A DNA stretch of 64,000 nt. Source: Pulveribacter suum. GTDB lineage: Bacteria > Pseudomonadota > Gammaproteobacteria > Burkholderiales > Burkholderiaceae_C. The notes beneath the pieces are model-generated. The model was not told where the DNA came from, did no database searches, and saw only the letters and a program-made list of their open reading frames with translations. The position numbers and the translations under genes were made by a program. Positions within the stretch are counted from its first letter, which is position 1. Every line of letters begins with the position of its first letter. The stretch covers positions 2,314,501-2,378,500 of the forward strand of contig NZ_CP027792.1 in the NCBI RefSeq assembly GCF_003013695.1. The letters are read 5' to 3'. Shown here one piece after another: positions 37,261 to 44,523 of this stretch.

Positions 37261-37599
37261 TCAGGGGCAAAAGATGCCCTTCAGCGTGGCCACCAGCGTG
37301 GCCACGTGCGGGTTGTCGATGCGGTAGTGCAGCGTCTGGGCCTCGCGGCGAAAGGCCACCAGGCCCTCGTCGCGCATGCGCGACAGGTGCTGCGACAGCG
37401 CCGAAGGGCTGAGCGCCACGAATTCGTTGATGGCGCCCACGCTCATCTCGCCGTGCTCGATCAGCAGGCACAGCACCAGCAGGCGATTGGGGTTGCCCAC
37501 CGCCTGCAGCAGCGCAGCGGCCTGGGTGGCGCTTTGCTGCAACTGCGCGAAGGCAGAGGGCGGCGGCTGCGTGTCGTTCATGTCATTCACATCGTTCAT
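37261..37599 (-). CDS. ArsR-family repressor with BigR/SqrR-like cysteine pair
   Basis: 112 residues with a winged helix: ALSPSALSQHLSRMRDEGLVAFRR is the recognition helix and wing. Only two cysteines occur, Cys44 (LLVLCLLIEHG) and Cys111 at the very C-terminus. That matches BigR/SqrR/YgaV regulators, in which a pair in these helices forms a di- or tetrasulfide when reactive sulfur is present and releases DNA. No metal-binding ELCVCDL motif of arsenic-type ArsR is present. ATG 37599 is chosen; Met7 at 37581 is an alternative. It heads the rhodanese operon and is divergent from the AhpD-like gene, with an inverted-repeat operator between. Confidence 0.88.
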   Translation of the reverse strand: MNDVNDMNDTQPPPSAFAQLQQSATQAAALLQAVGNPNRLLVLCLLIEHGEMSVGAINEFVALSPSALSQHLSRMRDEGLVAFRREAQTLHYRIDNPHVATLVATLKGIFCP

Positions 37600-37611
37600 G
37601 GCTGGACTGGA

Positions 37612-37640
37612 TTGTAATTTAGTTTTTTCTAAATTAGAAT
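37612..37640 (+). promoter_or_regulatory. divergent promoter with ArsR operator
   Basis: TAATTTAG (37615-37622), six T residues, then CTAAATTA (37629-37636) is a perfect 8-bp inverted repeat in an AT-rich island. It lies inside the plus-strand promoter TTGTAA (37612-37617)-N17-TAGAAT (37635-37640). For the minus strand, TACAAT (37616-37611) is a -10 about 11 bases before the ArsR start. A repressor bound to the repeat would block both directions. Confidence 0.75.
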
Positions 37641-37716
37641 TATCTAAACAAAACGCCCTACCCGCATCGCGGATTCGGGCCACCGGTTCATTCACCCCCC
37701 GCACAGGAGTCGTTTC

Positions 37717-38067
37717 ATGACCATCGCCTCGTACAAGCAACTCACCCAGGACATTTCCAGCAACCTCATGCCGCTGCGCAAGACCGTGCCCGGCGTGATG
37801 GCCGGCTTTGGCGAGATGGGCAAGGCCGCCATCGCCGACGGCGCGCTGGACGCCAAGACCAAGGAGTTGATCGCCCTGGCCGTGGGCGTGGCTGCGCGCT
37901 GCGAGGGCTGCATCGGCTTTCACACCAAGGCCCTGGCCCGCCTGGGGGCCACCACGGCCGAGGTGCACGAGGCCCTGGGCGTGGCCATCTACATGGGCGG
38001 CGGGCCGGTGGCCATGTATGCCGCCAGCGCCGTTCAGGCGTTCGACGAGTTCAAGCCCGCGGCCTGA
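37717..38067 (+). CDS. AhpD-like carboxymuconolactone decarboxylase family protein
   Basis: 116 residues. The CxxC-x3-H active site is CEGCIGFH (Cys62, Cys65, His69), as in AhpD-like disulfide reductases. The rest (DAKTKELIALAVGVAARCEGC, GGGPVAMYAASAVQAFDEF) fits the family. It probably has a thiol-dependent peroxidase or reductase role. ATG 37717 has AGGAG upstream. It is divergent from the ArsR gene and sits directly under the operator-containing promoter, so it is likely part of the same regulon. Confidence 0.9.
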   Translation: MTIASYKQLTQDISSNLMPLRKTVPGVMAGFGEMGKAAIADGALDAKTKELIALAVGVAARCEGCIGFHTKALARLGATTAEVHEALGVAIYMGGGPVAMYAASAVQAFDEFKPAA

Positions 38068-38088
38068 TGGCGGACGCCTGCGACTGCG

Positions 38089-38961
38089 TTAGCGCCGGCG
38101 CAGTCGCAGCGCCCCATCAACCACCAGCACGGCCACGGCCACGAAGATCGGGCCGTAAGTGGGCCACTGCTGCGGCGCGATGCTCTCGCCCAGCAGCAGC
38201 GCCACCAGCGCCAGCAGCACCGGCTCCACGTAGCTCAGCAGCCCGAACAGGCCCAGCGGCAGCAGCCGCGCCGCGGCCATGTACAGCGCCAGCGCCACGG
38301 CGCTGAGCAGACCCAGCACCGGCACCAGGGTCCACAGGTGGACGTGCCCGGCCACCAGGCCCAGCGACGAGGGCGCGCGCAGCACGAACCACGCCGCCGC
38401 CGGCGCCAGCAGCAGCATGTCCAGCCAGTGCCCGCCCAGGTGGTCGGTGCGCAGCAGCCGGCGCATCACGAAGTAGGCGGTGTAGCCCAGCGCGACCAGC
38501 CAGGTCTCCCAGGACATGCCGCCCGCGCGCAGCACTTCGTGCGCCACGCCGGCGCCGGCCAGCGCCGTGGCCAGCCACTGCAGGCCCGACAGCCGCTCGG
38601 CAAACAGCACCCGCCCCGCCAGCACCATGACCAGCGGCAGCAAGAAGTAGCCCAGCGACACCGGCAGCGCCCGCCCGTGCAGCGGCGCCCACAGAAACAG
38701 CCACAGCTGCACGCCCAGCATGGCCGCGCTGGCCAGCAGGCCCAGCGCGAGCGCCGGCGCGCGGCGCACCCGCTGCGCCAGCAGCCGCACCCGCGCGCCC
38801 TGCCCCAGGCCCAGCAGCAGCGCCGTGGTGAAGGGCAGCGTCGCCAGCACGCGCCAGCCGAAGATCTGCTCGCCGTCCAGCGGCGCCAGGTAGGGCGCCA
38901 TGTAATACATGCCGCCAAACAGCACGGACGCGGAGAGGGATGCGGCAAGGCCTTTGAGCAC
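38089..38961 (-). CDS. EamA-family permease (RarD-like)
   Basis: 290 residues with about ten membrane helices in two EamA repeats. The start MLKGLAASLSASVLFGGMYYMAPYLAPLDGEQIFGWR is typical of RarD proteins, and GYFLLPLVMVLAGRVLFAERLSGLQW plus YVEPVLLALVALLLGE are the DMT-superfamily motifs. The substrate of RarD is not firmly known. The ATG at 38961 has no obvious ribosome-binding site. It converges on the AhpD-like gene and is divergent from the nuclease gene. Confidence 0.88.
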   Translation of the reverse strand: MLKGLAASLSASVLFGGMYYMAPYLAPLDGEQIFGWRVLATLPFTTALLLGLGQGARVRLLAQRVRRAPALALGLLASAAMLGVQLWLFLWAPLHGRALPVSLGYFLLPLVMVLAGRVLFAERLSGLQWLATALAGAGVAHEVLRAGGMSWETWLVALGYTAYFVMRRLLRTDHLGGHWLDMLLLAPAAAWFVLRAPSSLGLVAGHVHLWTLVPVLGLLSAVALALYMAAARLLPLGLFGLLSYVEPVLLALVALLLGESIAPQQWPTYGPIFVAVAVLVVDGALRLRRR

Positions 38962-39094
38962 GGCAGATCGAATGAAAAAAAGGGGGGAAGAAGAGAAGCG
39001 CGGCGCACGCCGCGGTTGAAGGGCATGCGCCCGGCGACCGGCAGGGGCTGACGGCAGTGCCTATAGTTTCGCCCTTTTTCCTGCCGGGCCCATC

Positions 39095-39538
39095 GTGTCT
39101 GCCACCGCCCTCATCTGCCTCGTCATCGCCGTCAGCGACGGCGACACCCTCTCCGTGCGCTGCGGCGCGCGGCGCCCCGAGCGCGTGCGCATCGCCGCCA
39201 TCGACGCCCCCGAAAGCCGCCAGGCCTTTGGCAAGCAGGCGCGTGAGCAGCTCGTGCGCCTGTGCTTTCGCCAGCGCGCCGAGCTCTACACCCTGGCCCG
39301 CGACATGTACGGCCGCCGCGTGGCCCGCGTGCGCTGCGCCGGCCGCGACGTCGCCCAGGCCCAGGTGGGCGCCGGGCTGGCGTGGGTCTATACCCGCCAG
39401 ACGGCGAAATACCGCGAACTCACCGCCCTGCAGCAGCGCGCCCAGGCGGCGCGGCTGGGCCTGTGGTCGCAAAAGCGGCCGCTGGCGCCGTGGGAATACC
39501 GGCGCCGCCACCCCATCAAGGCCGGCAACGGCCGCTGA
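39095..39538 (+). CDS. thermonuclease-like (SNase) nuclease
   Basis: 147 residues of the staphylococcal-nuclease fold. Catalytic features are SDGDTLSVR (Asp), VRIAAIDAPES (Asp/Glu) and GRRVARVRCAGRDV (Arg), with LGLW near the end. It hydrolyses DNA or RNA with calcium. The short hydrophobic start MSATALICLVIAV may be a remnant or non-classical export signal. The only start is GTG 39095, with no clear ribosome-binding site; a TATAGT -10 lies near 39062. Three neighbouring genes are on the other strand, so it is a single unit. Confidence 0.85.
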   Translation: MSATALICLVIAVSDGDTLSVRCGARRPERVRIAAIDAPESRQAFGKQAREQLVRLCFRQRAELYTLARDMYGRRVARVRCAGRDVAQAQVGAGLAWVYTRQTAKYRELTALQQRAQAARLGLWSQKRPLAPWEYRRRHPIKAGNGR

Positions 39539-39556
39539 GCGGCCCGGCCGCTCAGC

Positions 39557-40576
39557 TCACAGCAGGTCGGCGCGCAGCTGCTCGGCGCTGCGCGGCGACA
39601 GCAGGCCCGGCGCCACGTCGAACACCGTCTTGCAGCCGTGCTGGCCCATGGCCTGCAGGCGGTGCACGGCGCGGGCGTAGGCCACCAGCACGCTGGCGGT
39701 GAACTCGGGGTTGCTGTCCAGCTTCAGGCGGTATTCGATGACCTGGCTGGCCTGCTCGCTGGTCGTGCCGCTGCGGATCACGAAGCCGCCGTGGGGCATG
39801 GCGCCGTGCTCGCGCGCCAGCTCGTCGGCTTCGATGAAGTGCACCGTGGTGTCGTACTGGTCGAAGTAGTGCGGCATGCCCACGATCTCGCGGCGCACGG
39901 CCTCGGCGTCGGCGCCTTCCTTGAGCACCACGAAGCACTCGCGGCGGTGCTTCTCGCGCGTGGACAGCTCGGGCCGGCCGCCGGAGCGCACGCGCTCCAC
40001 GGCCTCATCGACAGGAATGGTGTACTGCACGCCGCCCGCCACGCCGGCCACGCGGCGGATGGCGTCCGAATGCCCCTGGCTCAGGCCCTTGCCCCAGAAG
40101 GTATAGGTGGCGCCGTCGGGCAGCAGGGCCTCGCCCATCAGGCGGTTGAGCGAGAACATGCCCGGGTCCCAGCCGGCGGAGATCAGCGCCGTGGTCTGCC
40201 CGCTGCGCGCGGCGGCGTCCACGGCGGCGAAATGCTCGGGAACGCGCGCGTGCGTGTCAAAGCTGTCCACCAGGCTGAAGCGGGCGGCCAGCTGCGGGCT
40301 TTGCACGGGCAGGTCGTCCTTGGAGCCGCCGCACAGGATGAGCACGTCCAGCCGATCTTGGTGCGCCATCAGTTCGCCCATGGCATGCACGGCCACGCCC
40401 TGCCCCAGGGGTTTCAGCTGCGCCGGCTCGCGCCGCGTGTAGATGCCGGCCACCTGCATGTCCGGGTTCTTCGCGATGGCCGCCTCCACGCCGCGGCCGA
40501 GGTTGCCGTAGCCGACGATGCCGACGCGGATGGGGGAGCTGGAGGAAGTGTGCTGGGTCATGGGGGTCCGGGTCAT
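39557..40576 (-). CDS. ddh: meso-diaminopimelate D-dehydrogenase
   Basis: 339 residues, matching Corynebacterium Ddh (about 320) along its length: RVGIVGYGNLGRGVE (NADPH-binding), SAGWDPGMFSLNR, FWGKGLSQGHSDAIRRVAGV, and LKLDSNPEFTASVLVAYARA. It converts tetrahydrodipicolinate directly to meso-diaminopimelate with ammonia and NADPH, a one-step bypass in lysine and peptidoglycan synthesis. ATG 40576 is used; ATG 40561 (MTQHTS) is equally plausible and neither has a good ribosome-binding site. The dispersed repeat at 40597-40654 separates it from the DHH gene upstream. Confidence 0.93.
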   Translation of the reverse strand: MTRTPMTQHTSSSSPIRVGIVGYGNLGRGVEAAIAKNPDMQVAGIYTRREPAQLKPLGQGVAVHAMGELMAHQDRLDVLILCGGSKDDLPVQSPQLAARFSLVDSFDTHARVPEHFAAVDAAARSGQTTALISAGWDPGMFSLNRLMGEALLPDGATYTFWGKGLSQGHSDAIRRVAGVAGGVQYTIPVDEAVERVRSGGRPELSTREKHRRECFVVLKEGADAEAVRREIVGMPHYFDQYDTTVHFIEADELAREHGAMPHGGFVIRSGTTSEQASQVIEYRLKLDSNPEFTASVLVAYARAVHRLQAMGQHGCKTVFDVAPGLLSPRSAEQLRADLL

Positions 40577-40596
40577 GCCGAAAGAGAATTGAGAAA

Positions 40597-40654
40597 CATC
40601 AATTTTGATAGCTGCCAGCGCTTGACCGGCAAGGCTTTGCAGCCGATTTGACCA
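40597..40654 (+). repeat. dispersed ATAGCTGC repeat
   Basis: Contains TTTTGATAGCTGCCAGCGCT, then TGACCGGCAAGGCTTTGCAG and a T-rich end. It lies between ddh and the DHH gene, abutting the TAA stop of the latter. Confidence 0.85.
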
Positions 40655-41584
40655 TTATTTCGCCTGCAGCGTGCCGGCCAGCAGCTCGGGCAGGCGCTCG
40701 GCCGCCATGCGAAAGCCGCAGGCCTGCGCGTGCCCGCCGCCGCCCATGCTGACGGCCAGGGGCGAGCAGTCGTAGCCGCGCTGCGAGCGCAGGCCGACCT
40801 TGATCTGCCCGTCCTCGCCCACGGTCCACATCAGCGCGAAGGTGCCGCTCTTTTGCGACACCATCTCGCCCACCAGGCTGTGAAAGGCGCCGGGCGCATT
40901 CACCGCCAGGCCCGCCTCGCCATTGAAGACCAGCGGCCGCGCGGCGCGCGCCACGTCCTGCGCCAGGTGGCGGAACTTCTCGTCCATGGCCTGGCCGCGC
41001 GCAACGAAGGCGGCCACCTGCTCGGGCGTGAAGCTGGCGATGTCGTTCCAGCGCTCGAAGTCGAAGGGCTCCATGTCCAGCGCGGCGACGAAGCCGGCGG
41101 TCTGCGCAAACTGCCAGGTCCACAGGTCGCGGTCTTCCACGAAGCGCGCCAGGTCGGGCAGGGGCTGTTCGGGGTAGAAGAATTCCCAGGCCAGCCGCGC
41201 GCCGGACTTGTGCATGTCGAAATGCACCACGCCGCAGCGGCATTCAAAGCCCGCCAGCTGCTCGGCCGCGCTCTTGTGGTGGTCCAGCAACACCAGGCGC
41301 GCGGCCTGCGCATCGATGGCGGCCAGCAGCTCCGGGCCGAAGGCGAAGTCCAGCACGTAGATCGAACGGCCCTGCAAGGGCGGCAGGTCCTGCACGCTGG
41401 TGATCTGGCCGTGCGTCAACCCCACACATTCCACCTGGCCGCCATAGAAGCGCCAGGCCGCCAGCGCCGCGGCAAAGCCGTCGGCGCAGCGGCCGTGGTA
41501 GAGGACGAGGGGTTGCGGGTCTTGCAGGGAGGGTGCCACCAGCAAGGACAGTGGCAGCAGGGTGTTGCGCGAGGAAATCGTCAT
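40655..41584 (-). CDS. DHH-family phosphoesterase
   Basis: 309 residues. The N-terminal DHH domain shows VLYHGRCADGFAAALA (30-36 region), VLDFAF and LLDHHKSAAEQL (DHH at 101-103); the C-terminal DHHA1 part ends with the GGGGHAQACG motif near 280. These are the manganese ligands and nucleotide-binding loop of the family, which includes NrnA nano-RNases and RecJ. The sequence is closest in feel to short DHHA1 phosphoesterases; its substrate (nano-RNA, cyclic dinucleotide or phosphonate ester) is not determined. ATG 41584 is used; the longer frame from 41668 seems non-coding. Confidence 0.85.
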   Translation of the reverse strand: MTISSRNTLLPLSLLVAPSLQDPQPLVLYHGRCADGFAAALAAWRFYGGQVECVGLTHGQITSVQDLPPLQGRSIYVLDFAFGPELLAAIDAQAARLVLLDHHKSAAEQLAGFECRCGVVHFDMHKSGARLAWEFFYPEQPLPDLARFVEDRDLWTWQFAQTAGFVAALDMEPFDFERWNDIASFTPEQVAAFVARGQAMDEKFRHLAQDVARAARPLVFNGEAGLAVNAPGAFHSLVGEMVSQKSGTFALMWTVGEDGQIKVGLRSQRGYDCSPLAVSMGGGGHAQACGFRMAAERLPELLAGTLQAK

Positions 41585-41867
41585 GTGCGCCGATTGTGCG
41601 GCAGCGCGCCAGCGGGCGCAGCACAGGCTGATGCGCCCCGCTCCTACAGAGGCTGCGCGGGGGCGCACCCATCATCGCGGGCCGGTGCGTCGGGTTTTGT
41701 TGCGTTTCTTGCCTTGCAATTACGCCATTCGACACCCTGCAAAGCCATTGCACCTGATCCATACAACAGCTGGCGCACCCTGATGCAGCCGGCCCCACGA
41801 GGAGACAACGCATGCACATCCCCCGGCCGTCCGGCGGCGGACAGGCACACCCCGCGCAGCCAGGGCC

Positions 41868-42140
41868 TCAGGGCGTCACCACGATGCGGCTGCGAGGCTG
41901 CGCCTGCGGCTCGCGCGCCCACTTGCGCAGCCCGTCGCGTCCGCTGGCGGCACGCACCACCAGCGCACCGCCTACCAGCGCATGCATGACCGCGCGGGTG
42001 CGCGACGGTGTGAGAAAGGCACAGGCGATCAGCCCCAGGCCGGTCAGCAGGGTGATCTCGTGCTCGAACGGGGCGCTTTCGCGGGCCTCGTCGTATGCGA
42101 TGGCGTCACGTACGGATTCACGCAGTTCAGGGGTGTTCAT
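41868..42140 (-). CDS. small membrane protein, possibly DUF2892-like
   Basis: 90 residues: an acidic N-terminus (MNTPELRESVRDAIAYDEARES), one or two hydrophobic segments (EITLLTGLGLIACAFL, AVMHALVGGALVVRAASG) and a basic C-terminus. The pattern LLTGLGLIA...GALVVRAASG loosely resembles DUF2892 membrane domains, but there is no Cys pair. Function unknown. ATG 42140 has AAAGGA upstream. The 283-bp gap to the DHH gene contains no other supported gene. Confidence 0.65.
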   Translation of the reverse strand: MNTPELRESVRDAIAYDEARESAPFEHEITLLTGLGLIACAFLTPSRTRAVMHALVGGALVVRAASGRDGLRKWAREPQAQPRSRIVVTP

Positions 42141-42359
42141 GTCGGTATTCCTTTGCAGTGGGCGCCCCGTGCACCATGCGCGGGGCGGGGCTGTCAGCCC
42201 AGAAGGCCACCCTAGGGCGACGGCGCGCGCCGCTGCGCCATCGCCCATGCCCTGGCGTTGTAGGAATGCCTCGCACGGCCGGCCATGCCACAAAGACTGG
42301 ATGAATATCCAGTTACCATCCCACACCACGGTTCACCAGGCTTGAGGAGGGAAGACGCC

Positions 42360-42647
42360 ATGGGTTTTGACCAGATCGCCATTGCCCTGCTGGGCGCCGC
42401 CGCTGCCTGGCTGTCGCAGGCACGTAGCCTGTCGTCGCGCCGCTGGGCCTGCGTGTTCGGACTGATGGGCCAGCCTTTTTGGTTCTACACCGCGTGGCAC
42501 ACCGCGCAGTGGGGCCTGGTTGCCGTGTCCCTCATTTATCTGGTGGCCTGGCTGCGCGGGCTGTGGCTGTACTGGCTGACGCCGCACGGCGAGCCGCAGG
42601 ATTCGGGCCTGGGCACCATCCAGCTCACGCCGGGCCGCGGGCTGTAG
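42360..42647 (+). CDS. small hypothetical membrane protein
   Basis: 95 residues with three hydrophobic segments (GFDQIAIALLGAAAAWLSQ, VFGLMGQPFWFYTAWHTAQWGLVAV, LIYLVAWLRGLWLYWL). The layout resembles small bacterial integral-membrane proteins of PnuC- or YgjV-like size; I do not assign a family. ATG 42360 has GGAGG nine bases upstream. The stop abuts the truC start (42648) without a gap, so the two are likely coupled. Confidence 0.7.
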   Translation: MGFDQIAIALLGAAAAWLSQARSLSSRRWACVFGLMGQPFWFYTAWHTAQWGLVAVSLIYLVAWLRGLWLYWLTPHGEPQDSGLGTIQLTPGRGL

Positions 42648-43448
42648 GTGGCGCCGGGCGCGTTGCCGCTGCTGTGGCGCGACGATCACCTGGTGGCCGT
42701 GTACAAGCCCGCCGGCTGGCTGGTACACCGCACCGGGCTGGACGCGGGCGAGACCCGTTTCGTCCTGCAAACCCTGCGCGACCAGCTGGGCCAGCACGTC
42801 TATCCCGTGCACCGGCTGGACAAAGGCACCTGCGGCGTGCTGGTGATGGCGCTGCACCCGCAGGCGGCCCGCGCTCTGGGCGAGGCCTTCACCGCCCAGG
42901 CCGTGCGCAAGCGCTACCTGGCCCTGGTGCGCGGCTGGGCCCCGGCCCGGGCCGAGGTGGACCACGCCCTGCGCCCCGACGACGCGCCGCCCGATGCCCC
43001 CGCGCAGCCGGCCTTCACCCACCTGCGCTGCCTGGCCCGGCTGCAGCTGCCCGAGGCCAGCGACCCGCGCTTTGCCGGCACGCGTGCCTCGCTGGTGCTG
43101 GCCCAGCCGGCCACCGGCCGGCGCCACCAGATCCGCCGCCACCTCAAGCACATCGCCCACCCCATTCTGGGCGACGCCACCCATGGCAAGGGCCCGCTGA
43201 ACCGCTGGTGGGCCGCGCGCCTGGGCCTGCAGCGGCTGTGGCTGCACGCCTGGCAGCTGGAGCTGCCGCACCCGGCCGACGGCCGGCCGCTGGCACTGCA
43301 CAGCGGCCTGCGCTGGCCGCCCGCCGCTGCCGAAGCCGAAGCCAAAACGCCACCCCTCGCCGACACACCGCCCTGCCTGCGCGATTGGCAACAGCGGGTG
43401 TGGCCCCTGCCCTGGCAGCCGCCGGCGCCAGAGCATCAAAAAGCATAG
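42648..43448 (+). CDS. truC: tRNA pseudouridine synthase TruC
   Basis: 266 residues of the RluA-type family. Catalytic Asp is in HRLDKGTCGVLVMAL; NWLVH-like GWLVHRTGLD, RKRYLALVRGW and GRRHQIRRHLKHIAHPILGDATHGKGPLNRWW match E. coli TruC (U65 of tRNA-Ile/Asp). There is no S4 domain. GTG 42648 follows the upstream stop immediately and gives the normal start. The last residues HQKA and the stop TAG (43446-43448) lie in a copy of the dispersed repeat. Confidence 0.92.
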   Translation: MAPGALPLLWRDDHLVAVYKPAGWLVHRTGLDAGETRFVLQTLRDQLGQHVYPVHRLDKGTCGVLVMALHPQAARALGEAFTAQAVRKRYLALVRGWAPARAEVDHALRPDDAPPDAPAQPAFTHLRCLARLQLPEASDPRFAGTRASLVLAQPATGRRHQIRRHLKHIAHPILGDATHGKGPLNRWWAARLGLQRLWLHAWQLELPHPADGRPLALHSGLRWPPAAAEAEAKTPPLADTPPCLRDWQQRVWPLPWQPPAPEHQKA

Positions 43449-43497
43449 CTGCCTGCGCTTGCTCAGCAAAGGCTGGAGGCGTTTTTCCTTGAAAACC
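43434..43497 (+). repeat. dispersed ATAGCTGC repeat at the truC stop
   Basis: Contains CATCAAAAAGCATAGCTGCC, then TGCGCTTGCTCAGCAAAGGC and GGAGGCGTTTTTCCTTGAAA. It supplies the stop codon of truC and part of its last codons, and lies ahead of the MgtC gene. Confidence 0.85.
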
Positions 43498-43655
43498 GCT
43501 CGGCGCCGCCGCGCGTGCGCCGCGTCCTACCCGGACAACCGGCCCGCGCCGCTGGCGCGCCGCCAGGGCGTGGCGACACTGCGCCACATGCACTGCTGCC
43601 CCTTTCCGTACCCCCAGAGTTGCCCGTCTTTCCCGGCCCCGGCCGGCGCGCGGCC

Positions 43656-44270
43656 ATGAGCGGCTGGTGGAACCAAGCGCTGGCTACCGCCAGCAATGAA
43701 TTCGCCAGCACCACCGACCCGGAGCTGGTGACGCGCGTCGTCCTGCGCCTGGGCATCGCCGCCGCGCTGGGCGGCCTGCTGGGCTGGGAGCGCGAGCGGG
43801 CCGGCAAGGCGGCCGGACTGCGCACGCACATGCTGGTGTCCATGGGCGCGGCGCTGTTCGTGCTGGGCGCCGAGCAGGCTGGCATCGACCCGGCGGACAA
43901 CAGCCGGGTGATCCAGGGCGTGACGGCGGGCGTGGGCTTTCTGGGCGCCGGCACCATCCTCAAGCGCGAGGACCCGGACACCGTCCAGGGCCTGACCACC
44001 GCCGCCGGCATCTGGTTCACCGCCGCCATCGGCACCGCCGCCGGGCTGGGCCAGGAGGGCATGGCCCTGCTGAGTGGCCTGCTCGGCCTGGTCGTGCTGT
44101 GGGCCATCCCGCTGGCGCACCAGACCCTGGTGTCCGGCGCCGAGCCCGACCCTGGTGCCAACGCCCGTGGGCGCCCCTGTGCCGACGCCGCGGCGCCCGC
44201 CAGCCGTCCGTCCGGGCGGCCGGGCGGGGCCGCTTCTTCCGTTTCTTTCCCTCCTTCCTCAGAGCCATGA
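43656..44270 (+). CDS. MgtC/SapB family membrane protein
   Basis: 204 residues. The MgtC region spans about 20-140: LGGLLGWERERAGKAAGLRTHMLVSMGAALFVL, then GVGFLGAGTILK and GLTTAAGIWFTAAIGTAAGLG, all classic. MgtC proteins act as inner-membrane proteins affecting magnesium/phosphate homeostasis. The last about 50 residues (PGANARGRPCADAAAPASRP...) are low complexity and may not be folded. ATG 43656 is chosen; the frame stays open upstream. The stop overlaps the next start in ATGA. Confidence 0.9.
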   Translation: MSGWWNQALATASNEFASTTDPELVTRVVLRLGIAAALGGLLGWERERAGKAAGLRTHMLVSMGAALFVLGAEQAGIDPADNSRVIQGVTAGVGFLGAGTILKREDPDTVQGLTTAAGIWFTAAIGTAAGLGQEGMALLSGLLGLVVLWAIPLAHQTLVSGAEPDPGANARGRPCADAAAPASRPSGRPGGAASSVSFPPSSEP

Positions 44271-44506
44271 CCCAACACGCAACCACCCCTACCCCCCGCC
44301 ATGCCACCATCCAGGGCCACGTCACCTACCGCGAAGGCGACGGCATGCCCATCACCATCCGCAAGGGCGCCGTGGAGCTGCTTTACGCTGCCGACAGCGT
44401 CACGCTGAGCTGGCAGGAGAGCAACGGCGCCGCCGGCCTGGCCGCGCTGCCGCGCGACGAGCTCGAGCGCTATGTGCGCGAAGGCCTGATCGCCCTGGCA
44501 ACCTGA
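44267..44506 (+). CDS. small hypothetical protein
   Basis: 79 residues: HVTYREGDGMPITIRKGAVELLYAADSVTLSWQESNGAAGLAALPRDELERYVREGLIAL. It has alternating beta-type and helical segments with no signal peptide or membrane helix, and I do not recognise a family. ATG 44267 overlaps the MgtC stop (ATGA), so it is translationally coupled to MgtC and 17 bp ahead of the 542-residue gene. The coupling and codon character support a real gene. Confidence 0.7.
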   Translation: MTQHATTPTPRHATIQGHVTYREGDGMPITIRKGAVELLYAADSVTLSWQESNGAAGLAALPRDELERYVREGLIALAT

Positions 44507-44523
44507 GACCGCGCGGCGCTACC

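Noticed and set aside
41812..42345. 177-residue frame with a strong GAGGAG before ATG 41812
   Set aside because: It is antisense to the small membrane protein gene and Cys/Arg/Ser-rich; the ribosome-binding site may be chance. A very short peptide cannot be excluded.
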